A DNA stretch of 64,000 nt from Theropithecus gelada (GCF_003255815.1 NC_037689.1:53693875-53757874), one strand, 5' to 3'; counted from the first letter of the stretch, positions 12,230 through 25,900 are shown. The notes: generated by a model not told the origin, from the sequence alone. Made by a program: numbers and translations.

Positions 12230-12620
12230 AGGTTCAGGGAAGGTGCCATAGAGGAACAGCAACATGAACTGCAGCTTACAGGATGAACTCAATTAATAAT
12301 GACCTAATGGGAGAAGGAATTTCAGGACAAGGAGTGGCTTTAAAACTGAAGTGTAGAAGTCAGAATACAGCAGAGTGGTTGAGAAAGAGTGGGAAGGGCA
12401 GCTGTGTAGTTAGTTAGCAGAATTATGATGGCTGTGATCAAGTTGAGAAGGGAAGCTGGGGCCAGAATGTGAAGGCTCAGAACACTAGATGACCAAATAA
12501 GGACATCATGTTGAAGGCAATAGGAAATCATCAGAGGTTTGAGAGCAAAAGAATGCCACAATAAAAGTGGCATGTTAGAAATATTAACCTCGTACAACTG
12601 CATCCAATGTCCTTTCTGAG
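12230..12620 (+). repeat. Unnamed ancient mammalian repeat
   Basis: The order 'gagaaggaatttcaggacaa', 'gaagctggggccagaatgtg', 'ggcaataggaaatcatcaga', 'gagcaaaagaatgccacaat' matches a widespread old mammalian repeat. More copies are at 56880-57240 and 62690-63720. Family name not recalled with certainty. Confidence 0.4.
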
Positions 12621-12719
12621 AAAGAAATGGAAAATTAAATTGCAGTAAGCCAAGAAAAGCCTCTTGTATCTCCTCTTTGATTAAATGTCCTGTCATGAAA
12701 ACATGCAAAACATTTCTAA

Positions 12720-15700
12720 TTTAACTTTATGCATCTTTTTATTTAAGGAGAATATAATAACTCCACTGCACACAAAGAACATAAACTCAACCCCATTGCT
12801 TGTAAAAACTGTCCCAGAGGGTTATTAAACAAATTTGCTGATTCCACTTGTAACATTATATTTTATTATATAGGGGCAAAAAGGGATTGTAGTTTTAGTT
12901 TAGAAAAAAGGTAAACATTCAGAATGCTTTGTTAAATTCTTACATTCCTACTCTAAAGGATAAACAAAGACTTTCAGAGTACGAGAAGAAATTGGGATCT
13001 CTCCAGAAATACACCTTCAAGGATTATTATCAGTGATGATAAGAATTATTAATACATGTTATGATGCCACATTTTGTGAATATAACTTTTCAATGCCCTT
13101 AATACATATTACTGCATTAGACCTGATATTATTCTTTGGGAAATAAGTCTTCAGATAGTACTCCTATTTCTAGCAAAGGAGTACAGGGGTATTGTACTAA
13201 TCTGTTCAAAAATAAAAGCCAAAGCTAACAAAACATTTGTTAAAAATGCATTCAACCTTTTCATGTTTTCAAAACATTTTGGAGATGTTATTCATTTAAG
13301 TACTGAAACAAAACTGTGCTTTTTGTTTCTAACTGCAGCAATCAATAAACTGAGGCAAAGCAAGAGATGTTACTGTTTGCTGATACTACCTGTACATGGG
13401 AAGTGAAGTGAAGACATGAGTGATTATCTAGAGGCGATGACACTCATGTACACAGTCAATCAGAATAACTCAAGCCCCCTAACCCTCTTGTGCTGTCTTC
13501 ACATGGTAGATGTGAAGATTTGAATTATCAAAATAATTGGCACAGCTGTTCAATTCATGTTTCCCATATAGGGATAGAATCAGGCTCAGTTTATTCAGCT
13601 ATAAAGTGAAGATAATTACATTCATCTAAACCACTCTTGTGTGATTAAAGCAATGAATCTATTTATAAGAATTCAAATACCTTAGGTAGAAATTAGGCAA
13701 ATATGGCTAGTTCAGGTTTCTTTACAGTAACAGCAATTAAGACATATGTTATATAGAATATATTTAATCCATGAGGTTTCAGCCTTCCGATTTTGCCAAA
13801 TTCTGAGTGCTACAAAGTGAAGATACATATGGATAGTGAACAACCATGTGTTCACCTTAAACAATGCTATAGTAATGGTTTGGAAATCCTTGTGAGTTTT
13901 ATAAATAAGTGCGAAACAAGAGTGCACGTGTGTATGCGTGCATGTGCCTGTGAGCACTCACACAGACAACATCCGAATGGTGAAGAGAAGTATGAATAAA
14001 TCTATATCCTAAATTCGCATCAAAATGGTGTAATGGTTACCTTTGGATGTACCTATAAGGGAAAAAAGTGCTTAACGACTGGGTCTCATTCTTCAAAATA
14101 AACAACATCCTTTGTACATTTCCTCAGCAGTTGTCTTGGAGATCAACATTAATCTATTTCTTCTCAGAACTTACATGACTGGAAGAAAGATAAAAATCTG
14201 CCCTTGATTGGGTGCTATGTGTTTAAGCTCTGGTTTTAGCTGTAAATCATTTGTGAAGATCATTTCTTGGTAGGTGAGTGGAATTGCTATTATAGAGTGT
14301 TAATATACTTGCAGTGAAGTGTTGCTGGGGGTAGGAGGTGTTAGACATTGATCAGGAGCTTAAGAGATGAGCTATTTATTTTTGCTGTTATAAGAGCAAA
14401 GTTTCTATAATAAAACAATGATTCTGCTTCTCTGTCAAAAAATACCATTTTATGACATGAAAGCTCTCCTCAGTAAACAAAGAACAGACTGTTATTGGAG
14501 AATGTAAAAATTACAGTAGAACATATTTCTCTATAGGAGCACAATGGCCTTTAACTCAATTGGAACTTACAGTATGACAGCTTTTTAAGGAAGGGACTTA
14601 TTCTATGGGGAGGATTTCAGACATACTTTTCAATTCCCTAGGCCTTACTAATTCTTACCATATAAAAATGGGTCTACGTTAGCACACGGTGCCAGTATAT
14701 CACACACTTGCACTGCAGCATGAAAGGAGCCCAGCTCCAGTGGGAGAAATGCTTTCTGTGGCATAGTTCCAAGAAAACACATGGCACAAATGAAGCTGAT
14801 TCTGAGGAATATGGAAACTTTATGTACTGTTTGATAGGGAAATGTGCATAGCTTCTAAACGGTGAGCTTCTAGTTCTGCTCCGAGAACAAGTACAATCAA
14901 TTCTTACGTGGTTTCTGTAATGTTGTGTTCCTAACCGAGCTGTTTACATTATAGGGAAGTGTTAAGCTTAATTTTCTGTTTTATTAGGAAGGTTTCTCAT
15001 TATGAACAATAATTTCAATACCTTTTAAGTAATTTAAAAATAAGCAGTAATCCCTTCGGAAAGGCTGCAGTACCTTTCTCTAGTGATTCCTTTTTCTGTG
15101 TTTTATTCGTATAAGGTGAGCAAAATTGCTTATTCTTTGTTGCCTCAGAGACTTTAGTGGCATGAGACTAGGCAGAGACAAAAACTGATAACCATAAATA
15201 AATCAATACTATTGGCTGGTTCCAATATCCAGTGTCTCAATGTTCTCCACCCTTTGTCTCTTTCTGCTATATTAATGATCTGTCTTAATTTTAGAAGTTT
15301 TCTCTAAGATAGTGGACAGAACAGGTGTTAATGAGGTGAAGGCTTCAATTCAAACTACAAAGCTAGGTAGCCTAGAGGCAACAGCTAATTCCATGCTTTT
15401 GGTTCACAAATGAACGCTAATATACACAAGTAATAACAAAACAAACTCACAGTACGTGTGCTACTGAAGAGGTGTTGGGAGCATTAAATATTTGTACAAA
15501 GGGCAACACAAAATGGGAGGTTAAAAAATTAAGCAACATTAGGAACCTGAGAGATGCAACTAATTAAGCAGTTCAGCCTTAATAAATATCCATGTTGTAA
15601 TATTTTAATAGTAATATCTGTCCCTAATATCTATCCATTTATGTAATATTCCCCATTACTATCTACTCAAACATTTTACGACACTTTCTCATAAAGGTCA

Positions 15701-15740
15701 GCGATTCTCCACTGCCTTACAATTCAAACTTCTATAGCAT
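12720..15740. other. Unique intronic sequence
   Basis: About 3 kb with no young element. A very decayed MIR may lie at 13035-13195 ('ttaatacatattactgcatt'). No coding signal. Confidence 0.4.
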
Positions 15741-15744
15741 AGCA

Positions 15745-16060
15745 ATTACTACAACAATAGTAATAACTAGTTATTGTGCTTTTCCTATGTGCTAGATATT
15801 GTACACGGGATGGATTTGATTTGTAATTATGTGCTAGATATTGTACATAGGAAAAGCACAATATATATTAACTTACAGACACCATTTGAGGTAGGTTAAT
15901 AATGACCATCCCTCAGTGGTTCTGTACTTACATCCTTTTATAGACAAGGAAAATGAAGCACAGAATGAAGCATAATTTGCCCAAGGTCACAAAGCTAAAA
16001 GGTGGTGAAGGTGGAACAAAATGGCCCATATCCTCCCTTTCCAGTGTTTTTCTCTTTTAC
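15745..16060 (-). repeat. MIR element with an internal rearrangement
   Basis: Antisense MIR landmarks: 'ctatgtgctagatattgtac', 'atattaacttacagacacca', 'tatagacaaggaaaatgaag', 'tttgcccaaggtcacaaagc'. It contains a 19-bp inverted repeat and a 20-bp direct repeat at 15772-15863, described as a finding. Confidence 0.8.
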
Positions 16061-16069
16061 ATCGTAACT

Positions 16070-16320
16070 ACAATTTGGTAAGCAGCTATAATGTAGCCAA
16101 AGCTGGGCTAGATGCTTCACAGTCATCATCTAATCCCAACAACAACTCTACCTAGCTGGGTACTATATTCATTTTTTACACATGAGGAAATAAACACAGA
16201 AAACATTACCAATTTCCCCAAACACAGCCAGCCAGTTAGGATCAGGATAGCATTTGAACTCAGGTCTTGCTGACTCCTAAGCCTAGCCCTGTCCACATGT
16301 CACAAGGTCTTTCCACAAGC
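16070..16320 (-). repeat. MIR element
   Basis: Second antisense MIR: 'ccaacaacaactctacctag', 'cacatgaggaaataaacaca', 'aacacagccagccagttagg', 'aactcaggtcttgctgactc'. Confidence 0.75.
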
Positions 16321-16754
16321 AATTCTGCTTCCTATTCTAACACTTATTCCTTACTTTCCTGCCTCTGTGACTCTGGTTCTCATGCCATCAAATCCATCAA
16401 CACTTCCTTGCAGTCCTGTTTCTAAAATAGAATTCAATGGGTTAAACAAATCATGATTTTAAAAAGCAGAAAGGAAAACTACACAATTGGCTTGCTTCTC
16501 ATCTTTCTCCAACTTCATTTCCAGCTGAACACTTTTCTCTTTTTGTTCTGCTTTCTTATTATTTCACACAAAGACATTCAGATTTGTCACCTTTAGTTCT
16601 AATACCGGAAATACAAATTCATATGGCTAAAATGGAGTGGACCATGACATTGTCTCTATACCCCACTTTTATTCCTTGTAATTAAGAAAAAATAAACCTT
16701 AATAAGAAAGGTTGTATTAAAATTGTGCAAAGTTAGTCATTATTAAATGTTCAT

Positions 16755-17085
16755 GGCCATATTAGCTGCCTCCGGCTGTTGTAACAAATGATTACAGACT
16801 TAATGGCTTACAACAACCTAAATTTATTATCTTACAATTTTGAAGGTCCAAAGTCCAAAAAATGGGTCTCACAAGCTAAAAACAATGTGTTGGCAGAGCT
16901 TGTTGGATGTAGGGGAGGATTCTTTGGGCACACTGGGGTGACCCAGGCTATCTCCCCATGTCAAGATTTTTAACTTAACCACATCTATTAATACAAAGCC
17001 TTTTGCCATGTAAGGTAAAATATTCACAGGTCCCTGGGATTAGGATATGGACATCCTTGGCGGGGGAGGAGTGGGCATTATTAAA
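16755..17085 (-). mobile_element. MLT1-type MaLR LTR
   Basis: Reverse-orientation MaLR landmarks: 'ggctgttgtaacaaatgatt', 'cttaatggcttacaacaacc', 'tttattatcttacaattttg', 'gccatgtaaggtaaaatatt', 'gggattaggatatggacatc'. It is diverged; the high-coordinate end is approximate. Confidence 0.75.
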
Positions 17086-17089
17086 CCTT

Positions 17090-19255
17090 TCACAATGGTT
17101 CTTCATTTACTTACCATGAGAAACTGTTTGTCACAATGTGACATACTTCTTCAGGTGGGTTCAGTATATGTGTCATTGACAAGGGTTATAGTATTGCACA
17201 ATCTAGAAAGCGCAGGAGGCAGAAAAGCAAACAAAAAACCACCAGTCGGACCCGGCTCCTGTGTCCTTGTGGCAGACATGGTTTAACCAAAAGCCTCCAG
17301 AAGTGGGGGAGGTGTATTGTTGGGTCTCTTTCACCCCGTAACCAAAAGACCATTTGAACTGAGGTGGAACTGGAGTTCACAAAAGTGTTACATTAAAAAA
17401 ATAATAATAAACTGTGACTCTCTGAGGAAATCACGGTGTTTCTGTTTGGTACAAGCTGTTCTTCAGGAGTGAATCCTATAAGAATTTCAGATGAAGCTCT
17501 TATCTTTTGGGGAGTGAAGCCTGCAGGAATGGCTGGGGTATTGCCTTCTGGGATGCAGAAAAACCATCTTCCTCTTAGCTCAGCTTTGCTCATTCAACTT
17601 AGTTCTTCCCCTCCACACCCACTCATAAACATTAAGCCTTCTTCCCAGCTGTCTTCCTCTCCCTTTTTCATTTTTAAACTTCATCTACTTTTTGACTTCT
17701 TTTCTCTGCAACAACTACTACTAAAATCTGAAAGCTTTTTTAATTGTTACCATGGAGAGGGCAATTTTCTCAACAAGTAAAGGAGATGGTGTAGAGGGAG
17801 AGGGAAGAACTACATATGAAAATTGGAAGTTAGCCTCTGTGTCTTTTCAACAATATCCAATTAAATCTTTTCGCTTCCATACACAAAACAACAGGAACAC
17901 AGTGGGTGGCAAATTTAGCCCAGGGATGTGAATGAATCAGTAGGCTTTGTGATAATATGCTGGGGGTGTGAGGGAGGTGGCAAGGCAGCCCCTCAATCCT
18001 AAAACAGAAAAGTAATCAACAATGATAACTGATAGATAATTACTTTGCAGTTGTTTGATATATGCTGCTGTCTATCATTTTCAGGTAAATGACCTTCAGA
18101 AAGGCAGTAGATGGTTTTCTAGGAAATGATGAAATACAAACATGTAGACAAAGCAGGCAGAAGGAAGCAATAAGTTTAAAAAATGAAGTGCTACAAGAAC
18201 TGAGAGAGAAAGATTATCAATCCTCCCTTTTTCTTTCTTCTATTCTTCTCTATACAAGTTACAAAGCGGAAGGAAACACAAATATAAAATCAACTGATGG
18301 TGAAACATCGGTGAGATTTTAATTATATCTAGATTTTTAAAATCTCAAATAGGAAAAATCTGCTGATCCATAGACATGAAAATATTTTAAAAGATCAGAA
18401 ATATATTAATTCTCATGTTCTAATTCTCCTGACATGAACCATATATATGCTTTATTCTTTCTGATCATCCTGAGAAAAATCAAATTCTGAATTTTTTAAA
18501 TGATGATGTTGCTCAAATTGTAATAAATCACCATATTTTCCAAAGAAAAATTCTATACAATTCCTATACATAAATTTTGTGTGGAAAGGCTTGTATCATA
18601 AGAATAATCAAAGGAAAAGAACTGCAAACTAGTAGAAGCATAAATTTAAAATGTTGCTGATGATGACATCGAGTAAAGACTTGAAGTGGAAGTAGCAAGT
18701 TAACCAACTTTTTCTGTGATCCTCTTTCCCTTCTCAATACCCACTCTAGCTTTTAAAAACACAATGAGATTGTTTTCTACAGCACAATGATGAACATTTC
18801 AGGTATACAAAAAATATAGAGAAAAGATTACAATTGAAGTCTATGGCATGGCTGTACAAATCCACACACACATACGCTCAGCAGTGTAAAAGTTACCTCA
18901 TTGATTTGCTTGAATTAATCATTTAAAGTAAAATTCTATACTGAATAGATGTTTAATTTTATAAAACAGCAGTGTTATCAGAAAGACTTCTGACAAATAG
19001 TGTATGATTACAAATATTATCTGCCTTGGAGTAACCATGGGATTAGGAGAGTAAAAATAGTAAATAAAGATCCTATTCCAGCCATCTGTCCTATATGCGG
19101 AGAAACAGGCAGCACAAACTCAAGAGTCCACTTGTAATTTTTTTTTGAATTCAGAGAAAATTAATGATAAGTTGGTTTATTTACAATACACAATTCTCTT
19201 ATTTGCAAAGTAAACTGAAAAATACAGATAGATAGCCAGGCAGGGAAAAACAGAG
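17090..19255. other. Unique intronic sequence
   Basis: Short open frames (for example near 17436-17780) show no recognisable protein. No repeat assigned. Confidence 0.4.
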
Positions 19256-19273
19256 AGAGACAGACTGACTCAT

Positions 19274-19409
19274 TGAGAGAGAGAGAGAGAGAGGGAGAGA
19301 GAGGGAGAGAGAGGGAGAGAGGGAGAGAGAGGGAGAGAGAGGGAGAGAGAGGGAGAGAGAGGGAGAGAGGGGGAGAGAGAGAGAGAGAGAGATAGAGAGA
19401 GAGAGAGAC
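19274..19409. repeat. GA-rich microsatellite with a 10-bp higher-order unit
   Basis: (GA)n in which 'gggagagaga' repeats with 10-bp spacing from about 19293 to 19380, ending in plain (GA)n. Flanked on both sides by 'gactgact'. Confidence 0.97.
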
Positions 19410-20960
19410 TGACTCTGATTTATAGGATACTTGCTTATCTATTCCTGTTAGAATTTTCGGCTTGCCACTTCACATAGTATCAAGAAAACGAATGTATTAC
19501 CCCCAAATTACAGACTATTAAATAAAGACAAAAACTAAGATGATTTTCATGAAAAGTAAACAATAAGCTTTTTACACAGCAGAAACTGAGGATATCATTA
19601 CACAAAGTTATGAGAAAAGCTACATATTGATATCTTTGTTATTGTGAATATCTCAGTTTCAGTATCTCAGTTATTGTGAATCTGTAAATTCCATGCCCTA
19701 TTACCCCCATACAAGCCAGGGAGATGTACTCGTATAATAGCACTTCACTCGTGATCGAATTGACGCCAAATGGTTGCCTCTTTGCAATATATGCAAAGAA
19801 ATTTTTAGTTGTGGGCTTTGTGTTTTGTTTTGTAGTTAGACCACTAAAAATAATCAAATTTCTGATACAGTTAAGCCATAAAGATGAAAGAAGTGTCTCA
19901 CTTAAAATATTTATTAATTACATATGTTTTTATATCTATAACATACTTATATTCCGATATGCGGGAACTCAATTACTTAAGTCAGGAATGTATGTGGGGA
20001 TAGAGTTAGAATTTAATGAGAAAGGCCAGTCTCCTGGGATGGGTTCTACCAGCATTTGAACTATTTTTACCACAGTCAACACTAGAGGCGTTGTTAATGA
20101 GCAAAATGAATATTAGAAATGAGTTTTCACTTATGAGATTAGTGTTATCTAAGATACATGCTTTGGTGAAAATATTTGAGAGAAATTCCTCATCTCTAGC
20201 TTGCTAGGTATAAAAATTTAGTAAGTTATGGAATCTGTATTCTTTGGATTGGTGCCTAAGATTGAATGCCTAAACTATTCTTTGTTTCCACATTGATTCC
20301 AAAGATTCTAGCTGTATGATGCCTTCTCTAAGGTTAACTGCATTCTGCCTCTAGATTCTGGATTATTCTCATGTCTCCCTTGATTGAACCTTTTATATGG
20401 AGTATGAAAACACCTGAGAGTGAGGGTATGGGAGTGTAGCTAACCTTTACCTATTATACTAAAGTTTTGCTGTGGTTATCTACCAAAAATAACCTGATAG
20501 TTGGTCTTGCATAATAGTGTTGATCTAGGGCAATGCATAACACCGTGTAAGCCACAAACTTTAAAACAACCTCCACTATAAGGAAGTGTAACCAACTCCT
20601 TACATTCAACAATACATTTGACTTTATTCTTGGAGTATATTATTACATTTATTACATTTTTCTTTTTCTTTCCTCATGGTTATATTTGTTATAAAACATG
20701 GTTTTATAACTAGATCGTTAAAGATCTTTAAAGATTGTGTTCTTTTTTGCATACTATTACTATCATATGAATAATTTCACCATCTTGCCTTGCCTTTCAT
20801 CTTGAGGCACCTATTCACATAATTATTTTTTCACAGTTCAAACAATAACCAGGCCTTGTAATTTAGTTATGAAATAAAAAGGCTGGTATTTATATAATTG
20901 TCTTACGACGTATGCATGTGTAAGTATGTCTGAGTAAATGTTCTGCATGTTTGTGTGTGT
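19410..20960. other. Unique intronic sequence
   Basis: No gene or repeat recognised. Confidence 0.4.
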
Positions 20961-20961
20961 G

Positions 20962-20975
20962 AGAGAGAGACAGAT

Positions 20976-21008
<33 letters not shown>

Positions 21009-21009
21009 T
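20962..21009. repeat. (GA)n microsatellite
   Basis: gagagaga runs with 'cagatagagagacag' interruptions. Confidence 0.95.
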
Positions 21010-21412
21010 TGAGAGTAAGCCCGATCATTATTGAGGGGTGTAAGAAATTAGTTTATGGAGATGCAAAAACCTGGGGTTCAGATACGAGACTGCAGTGAGA
21101 TCATTTCCTCCCACCCTCTGGGGGCTCATCTGAGCTGCCAAAATATTCTCCTCTCTGACACTTTTATCTTGGCTCTTCGACAAGTTCTCAGTTGTCTATT
21201 ATTTCTTCCCTGGGTATCTATTTTCACAGAATAGTTGAAGACTCATAATAAAGCCTGTTTTAACGTATCATTTTTCCTAAGCAAACCCATTTCAATCTCC
21301 ACTCTTTTTATTTGCCAAACACGTCCTAAATACTAATTCTAAATGCAGCTCAATGCAGTTTATTACGTTTCCATGTAAATATTTATACCATATATGTTAT
21401 TTGTGTATGTGT

Positions 21413-21432
21413 ACACACACACACACACACAC
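21413..21432. repeat. (AC)n microsatellite
   Basis: Ten AC units. Confidence 0.97.
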
Positions 21433-21459
21433 GTGCATGCACACATAAGGTTTGTTGCC

Positions 21460-21655
21460 AATAAACCTGTGATAGAATCTGGCACTTATCAATGGCATTG
21501 CCTTGGGCAAGTCACTTAACCTCTCTGAGTTTCTCCCTTTCAAAACAAGAAAAATGCCAGTTAGTTTTTACTATTTTTGAGAGGTTTAGAAATATTGAAT
21601 ATGGTGTGCATAGCACAATGTCTAGTACATACTAGAAATTAATGCATGGTAAGCA
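21460..21655 (+). repeat. MIR element
   Basis: 'cttgggcaagtcacttaacc', 'tctctgagtttctccctttc' and 'agcacaatgtctagtacata' are in MIR order. Confidence 0.75.
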
Positions 21656-22261
21656 TCATGAATTTTATGATAGTATATATGACCTAACATTTTGGGCCAA
21701 AAGGAAGTTTTTGAAAGCAATTTGGTCAAAGCCAAACACTGTATGTTTAAATAATAATGGTTGGGCAACAATGCTATGTCTTTAAGCATTTCTTTCCATT
21801 TTTCAAAATCTGCTCTTTCTTATTCACAATTATTTAGACTATTTAATATTTTAATGGGAAGAGTTGGATAAACCTAAATGAGCAGCATTGGGATTCTTTT
21901 CATAGTGATCACTTAGAGTTTGTTTTGCTTTTCTTTTTTTACCTTATATCAAGAAATAATATATAACCAATACATAATTATATGAAAACATCAATCTTTA
22001 AAATAGCATAAATAACACCAACAATCCCTTCCTATGAGTATATAAAATATTCACAGATATATATGTGGTATTTGTTTCTAAAAGTAATATATGTGTATTT
22101 GGGTATATAATAAATATTGCAACAAAAACTATATCATGTAGCACATACTGGTTTGAAGGTGCTCTCCTCACTATACTCCAATCTATACACCACGATTTAT
22201 TTCGGCATCCCACTAAATTTTGGGCATTTAATTTTTTCCTGCTAGTCCCTATTTGAAATAA

Positions 22262-23062
22262 TGAGCTTATCTGTAGTGAGAAGCTGTAAATATGCTGCCT
22301 AGATTCCCCTTTGGAAACGAAGGACTTATTTCCCCAGCTGCTAGGAGTGCTGCTGGTAGACAGCCTTCAGCTGTCAGCCCTTGTCTTAGTCTGGGCTGCT
22401 ATAGCTAAATACCTTAGACTGGGTAATTTACAAACAACAGAATTTATTGCTTATAGTTCTGGAGGCTGGGAATTCCAAGATCAAGGCATCAGCAGATTCA
22501 TTGTCTGGTGAGGGCCCACTCCTGTTTAATGGCACTTTCAGTGTGTCCTTACATGGTGGGTGGGCAAGGAAGCTTTCTGGAGCCTCTTTTATAAGGGCAC
22601 TGATCCCGTTCCTGAAGGCAGAGTCCCCATGACCTAATCACCCCCCCAAACCCCCACCTTCTAATGCCATCACCTTGAGTGTTAGGTTTCAACATACACA
22701 TTTTGGGGGGACAAAAACGTTCAGATCATAGCAGCCCCCTTATGGAAATTCCCGTGGCTGAACAGAATCATCTTGCTAAAGTTTGTTGCCTTCCTGGAGT
22801 AGCCCACATCCAACGTGTGACTTGACATGGGATTATAAAGATACAGTCCCCTTTCTTCATTTCCTAGCACTTCTGAAGGGTTATTCCAGCTCAAGAACTC
22901 CCTGAACGGTCAGCTGAGGCCCTTACTAACACTGTGTCAAAGTTCAACTTCTCCCTCTGCCCCTACATATTGACCCCAAGAACACTCCTAAATAGACATA
23001 CTGCATGCTCACCTCAATCTCAGGATATGCTTCCTAGGAACCCAACCTATGATATTATCTTT
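22262..23062 (+). mobile_element. Older LTR-like element interrupted by a MaLR LTR
   Basis: 'agattcccctttggaaacga'..'cttcagctgtcagccc' before, and 'ggaaattcccgtggctgaac'..'ttcctaggaacccaacctat' after, the inserted LTR read as one broken old LTR (ERVL/LTR16-like by memory). Confidence 0.5.
22382..22733 (-). mobile_element. MaLR solo LTR (MST/MLT1A-like)
   Basis: Reverse orientation: begins tgtcttagtctgggctgcta and ends 'aacgttcagatcatagca'. Target-site duplication gccct/gcccc at 22377-22381 and 22734-22738. No internal region, so it is a solo LTR. Confidence 0.85.
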
Positions 23063-23064
23063 AA

Positions 23065-25200
23065 GTAAGTAAACCCTAGGAATTTGGGACTGATTTTAGA
23101 ATGCTCTTATTCTAAAACTCTCCATAGTGTAGGTCAAAACTTTTCCATAATAGTGTGCATATTTTTTCCCCATTGCTCCTTTATCAAGTACTTGGGAATT
23201 AAGCTACAGAACATTTGGAAGAATTAAAGTGGGGTGGACTTCCTGCATATCTCTCAGGGGTCAAACATACCTGTTTGTGGCCACCGACTTTCACAAAACC
23301 ATCTCATCTTTGGCCTTAGGCACGTTCTGTCGTCTGAAAACCTCTCAACAGAAGGTGCCTTTCTCACTACACTCCAAGACTTTCCTTTCAATCCAACTAA
23401 AAAATTGGAATCTATTAAGAAAATAGGTATTTTTGGAATCACTTTGAAAACAATTACAGTGAAACATGTTTTTTTTTTTTTTCTCTTTCTCTCTCTTTAA
23501 ATTTGTACCATCAATTGGAAAGGGGCTTTGAGACACTACACTACCATCGCCCTTTTGATTCCCTCTCAGATTTGAAAGCTTTATTTATGATGCAAAAATA
23601 GTCATCATGATTAATTGGTGTTTCAAGTGTCTATCATTTTTCCCCAAGGATAATTGCTATGATTAGCAAGAGGAACCTCCATATAAATCTATTTAATCAT
23701 CTAAAATTCATATTTGTTTTAAGGATGACTTTATTTGTTACTTTGATTGATAATGTAAAACACTACTATGATTTCAGTGCAAAATAAAAGTGTGAAGAAA
23801 AGTAATACAGATGTTGGCATAACCATCAAAGGGAATTTCTTAAAGAATATAGAACAAACTCAACTGCAGAGATTTATTATTTACTAAGATCTTAAAACAT
23901 GCTTTTTAAATTCTGATAATGAAAATATGACATAGAGTTTGCTATCCTAATTTTACAGTTGAACAAACTGTAATAGAATAGATCCCCAAATATGTGTAGT
24001 TTGTCAATAACATACAGGGCAAGGTTTTAGATGCCTGACTTTAAACAAAGCTCATGATATTTCTACAAATACAACAAAACCAGAAAAAAATATTCACATA
24101 GTCTTAAAGCCTCTCTGTATTTCAGGAGGGGGTGAAGTAACTGAATTATATTAACAGTGTTCTTTACTATGATACCCAATTCCTGTCATGAATAAAAGGT
24201 GATGTTCAGAGATATCATCAAATAATTGACAAAAAAAAAAAAGAAACAGGATAAGAGAAAAGGAATGAAATAAGGTAGTGACCAAACATTCCCTTTTTAT
24301 CAGTGATCAAAATCCTTGCTTTTTTACATGTTTATAAAATCCATTCTATTTCTCTGGATGTGTAATGAAAGAAAATGAATATGTATGCTCATTTCTATTC
24401 CTTTTGAAATAACTAAAGAGATGGCATTCTGAGTCCACATTCTCTTTCCAGATTTTAAATTTTATAATTACTTACGTAACACTATCAACGAATAGGACAA
24501 TAGAATAAAAACAAAAAGTGAATCCTTTTTAGAAGACTGTTAATTTGAGTACAAACTGCTATATAGTATGTACTACTCTTTAAAGTTGTCATGCAGATTT
24601 TAATAATTAATCAATATTCTAAATATAAATTACTATATGTAATGTAGTAATCTATTTTTATAAATAAAATGATTTTGTAGAATGCTGTGCTAAATTCTTT
24701 CCCTCAGATAATGACTCTAGAGAAAGAATGGCTGCTTGGACCCTGGTAGGTACATCATGGTGAGAGGCACAAATGTTATCCTGGTAACAACTTCACAAAT
24801 TATAGACATAGTGCTAAGAGAAAAGATTTCTAAAAGATTAATTTGGTAAAAGCATATGTAGAGAAATCAAGTGACTCAGAGGGACATACACATTCAACTA
24901 AGATAACATTCTCTCAACTGTGCTCCTCAAGATGCTCTACACAAATGGTTTCCATGGAGAAATGACTGAGAAATACTGAGCTAACAATATCAACATTTCT
25001 ATAGGACTTTTCAGTGACCTTACTATGGAGATGTACATCATAGATTGCGAGGATAGGCAAAGTCTATGCATGTTTTGCAGCTTATTTGACCTTTTCATGA
25101 GGATCATGTATGAACACCTGATGAACCTGGTTTTCTGTAGGACAATTTTGGAAATGTTGAGATCTTTTATCAACTGGAAATGATAGTATATTTCCTAGGC
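23065..25200. other. Unique A/T-rich intronic sequence
   Basis: Contains a poly(T)/(CT) stretch at 23469-23497 and a poly(A) at 24230-24242. No gene or repeat recognised. Confidence 0.4.
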
Positions 25201-25204
25201 AAAA

Positions 25205-25885
25205 TATTTTTAACCACTTTATTGATTTTTTAACCACTTGATTGACATAAAAAGCTATACATATTTAAAGAACACAGCTTGATGAGTTTGGAGATAATTA
25301 CAGTTATGTGCTACATAAGGACATTTTGATCAATGAACCACTGTCATGTACATAGTCTGTATACATGCAGGACAGTGGTCCTATAAGATTATATTTTTCT
25401 ATAACTTTTCTATGTTTAGATATGATTAGATACACAAATGCTTGCCATTGTGTTCCAACTGCCTAAAGTATTCAGTACAGTCACATGCTGTACTGGTTTA
25501 TAGCCTAGGAGCAATAGGCTGTACCATATAGCCTAGGTGTGTAGTAGGTTCTACCATCTAGGTTTGTGTAAGTACACTCTATGATGTTTGCACAACAAGA
25601 TCAATCAGCTAACAATGCATTTCTCAGAATGTATATCTGTTGTTAAGCAATGCATGACTATATACCCCAGTGAAATCATGTCCAGAATATATGTCATAAA
25701 CCTATGCATCATCTCCAGAATTTTTCTCCTACCTTCCTTATTTACTGTTATTATTTTTGCATGTACCATAACAGTTAAAAAAAGATCTACTCTCTTAGCA
25801 AAATTTTAAATATATAACATTGTTAACTACAAGCCCTATGCTGTACAGTAGATTTGTAGGACTTATTCATCTTATATGACTGAAA
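25205..25885 (-). mobile_element. Ancient L1M 3' UTR fragment, split by a MITE
   Basis: Antisense L1 3' landmarks on both sides of the MITE: 'tttaaagaacacagcttgat' before, 'gatctactctcttagcaaaa' and 'catcttatatgactgaaacc' after. An Alu abuts its high-coordinate end. Confidence 0.75.
25301..25660 (-). mobile_element. Non-autonomous Tigger-like DNA transposon (MITE)
   Basis: 360 bp flanked by TA (25299-25300 and 25661-25662), with related inverted ends (cagttatgtgctacataagg; ..gttaagcaatgcatgacta). Contains 'tagcctaggagcaataggct' and 'taggtttgtgtaagtacact'. Family name not resolved. Confidence 0.82.
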
Positions 25886-25900
25886 CCTAGTTAGTATCTT

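Noticed and set aside
19274..19409. Regular spacing reminiscent of a CRISPR array
   Set aside because: Simple purine repeat with no unique spacers, in a primate intron.
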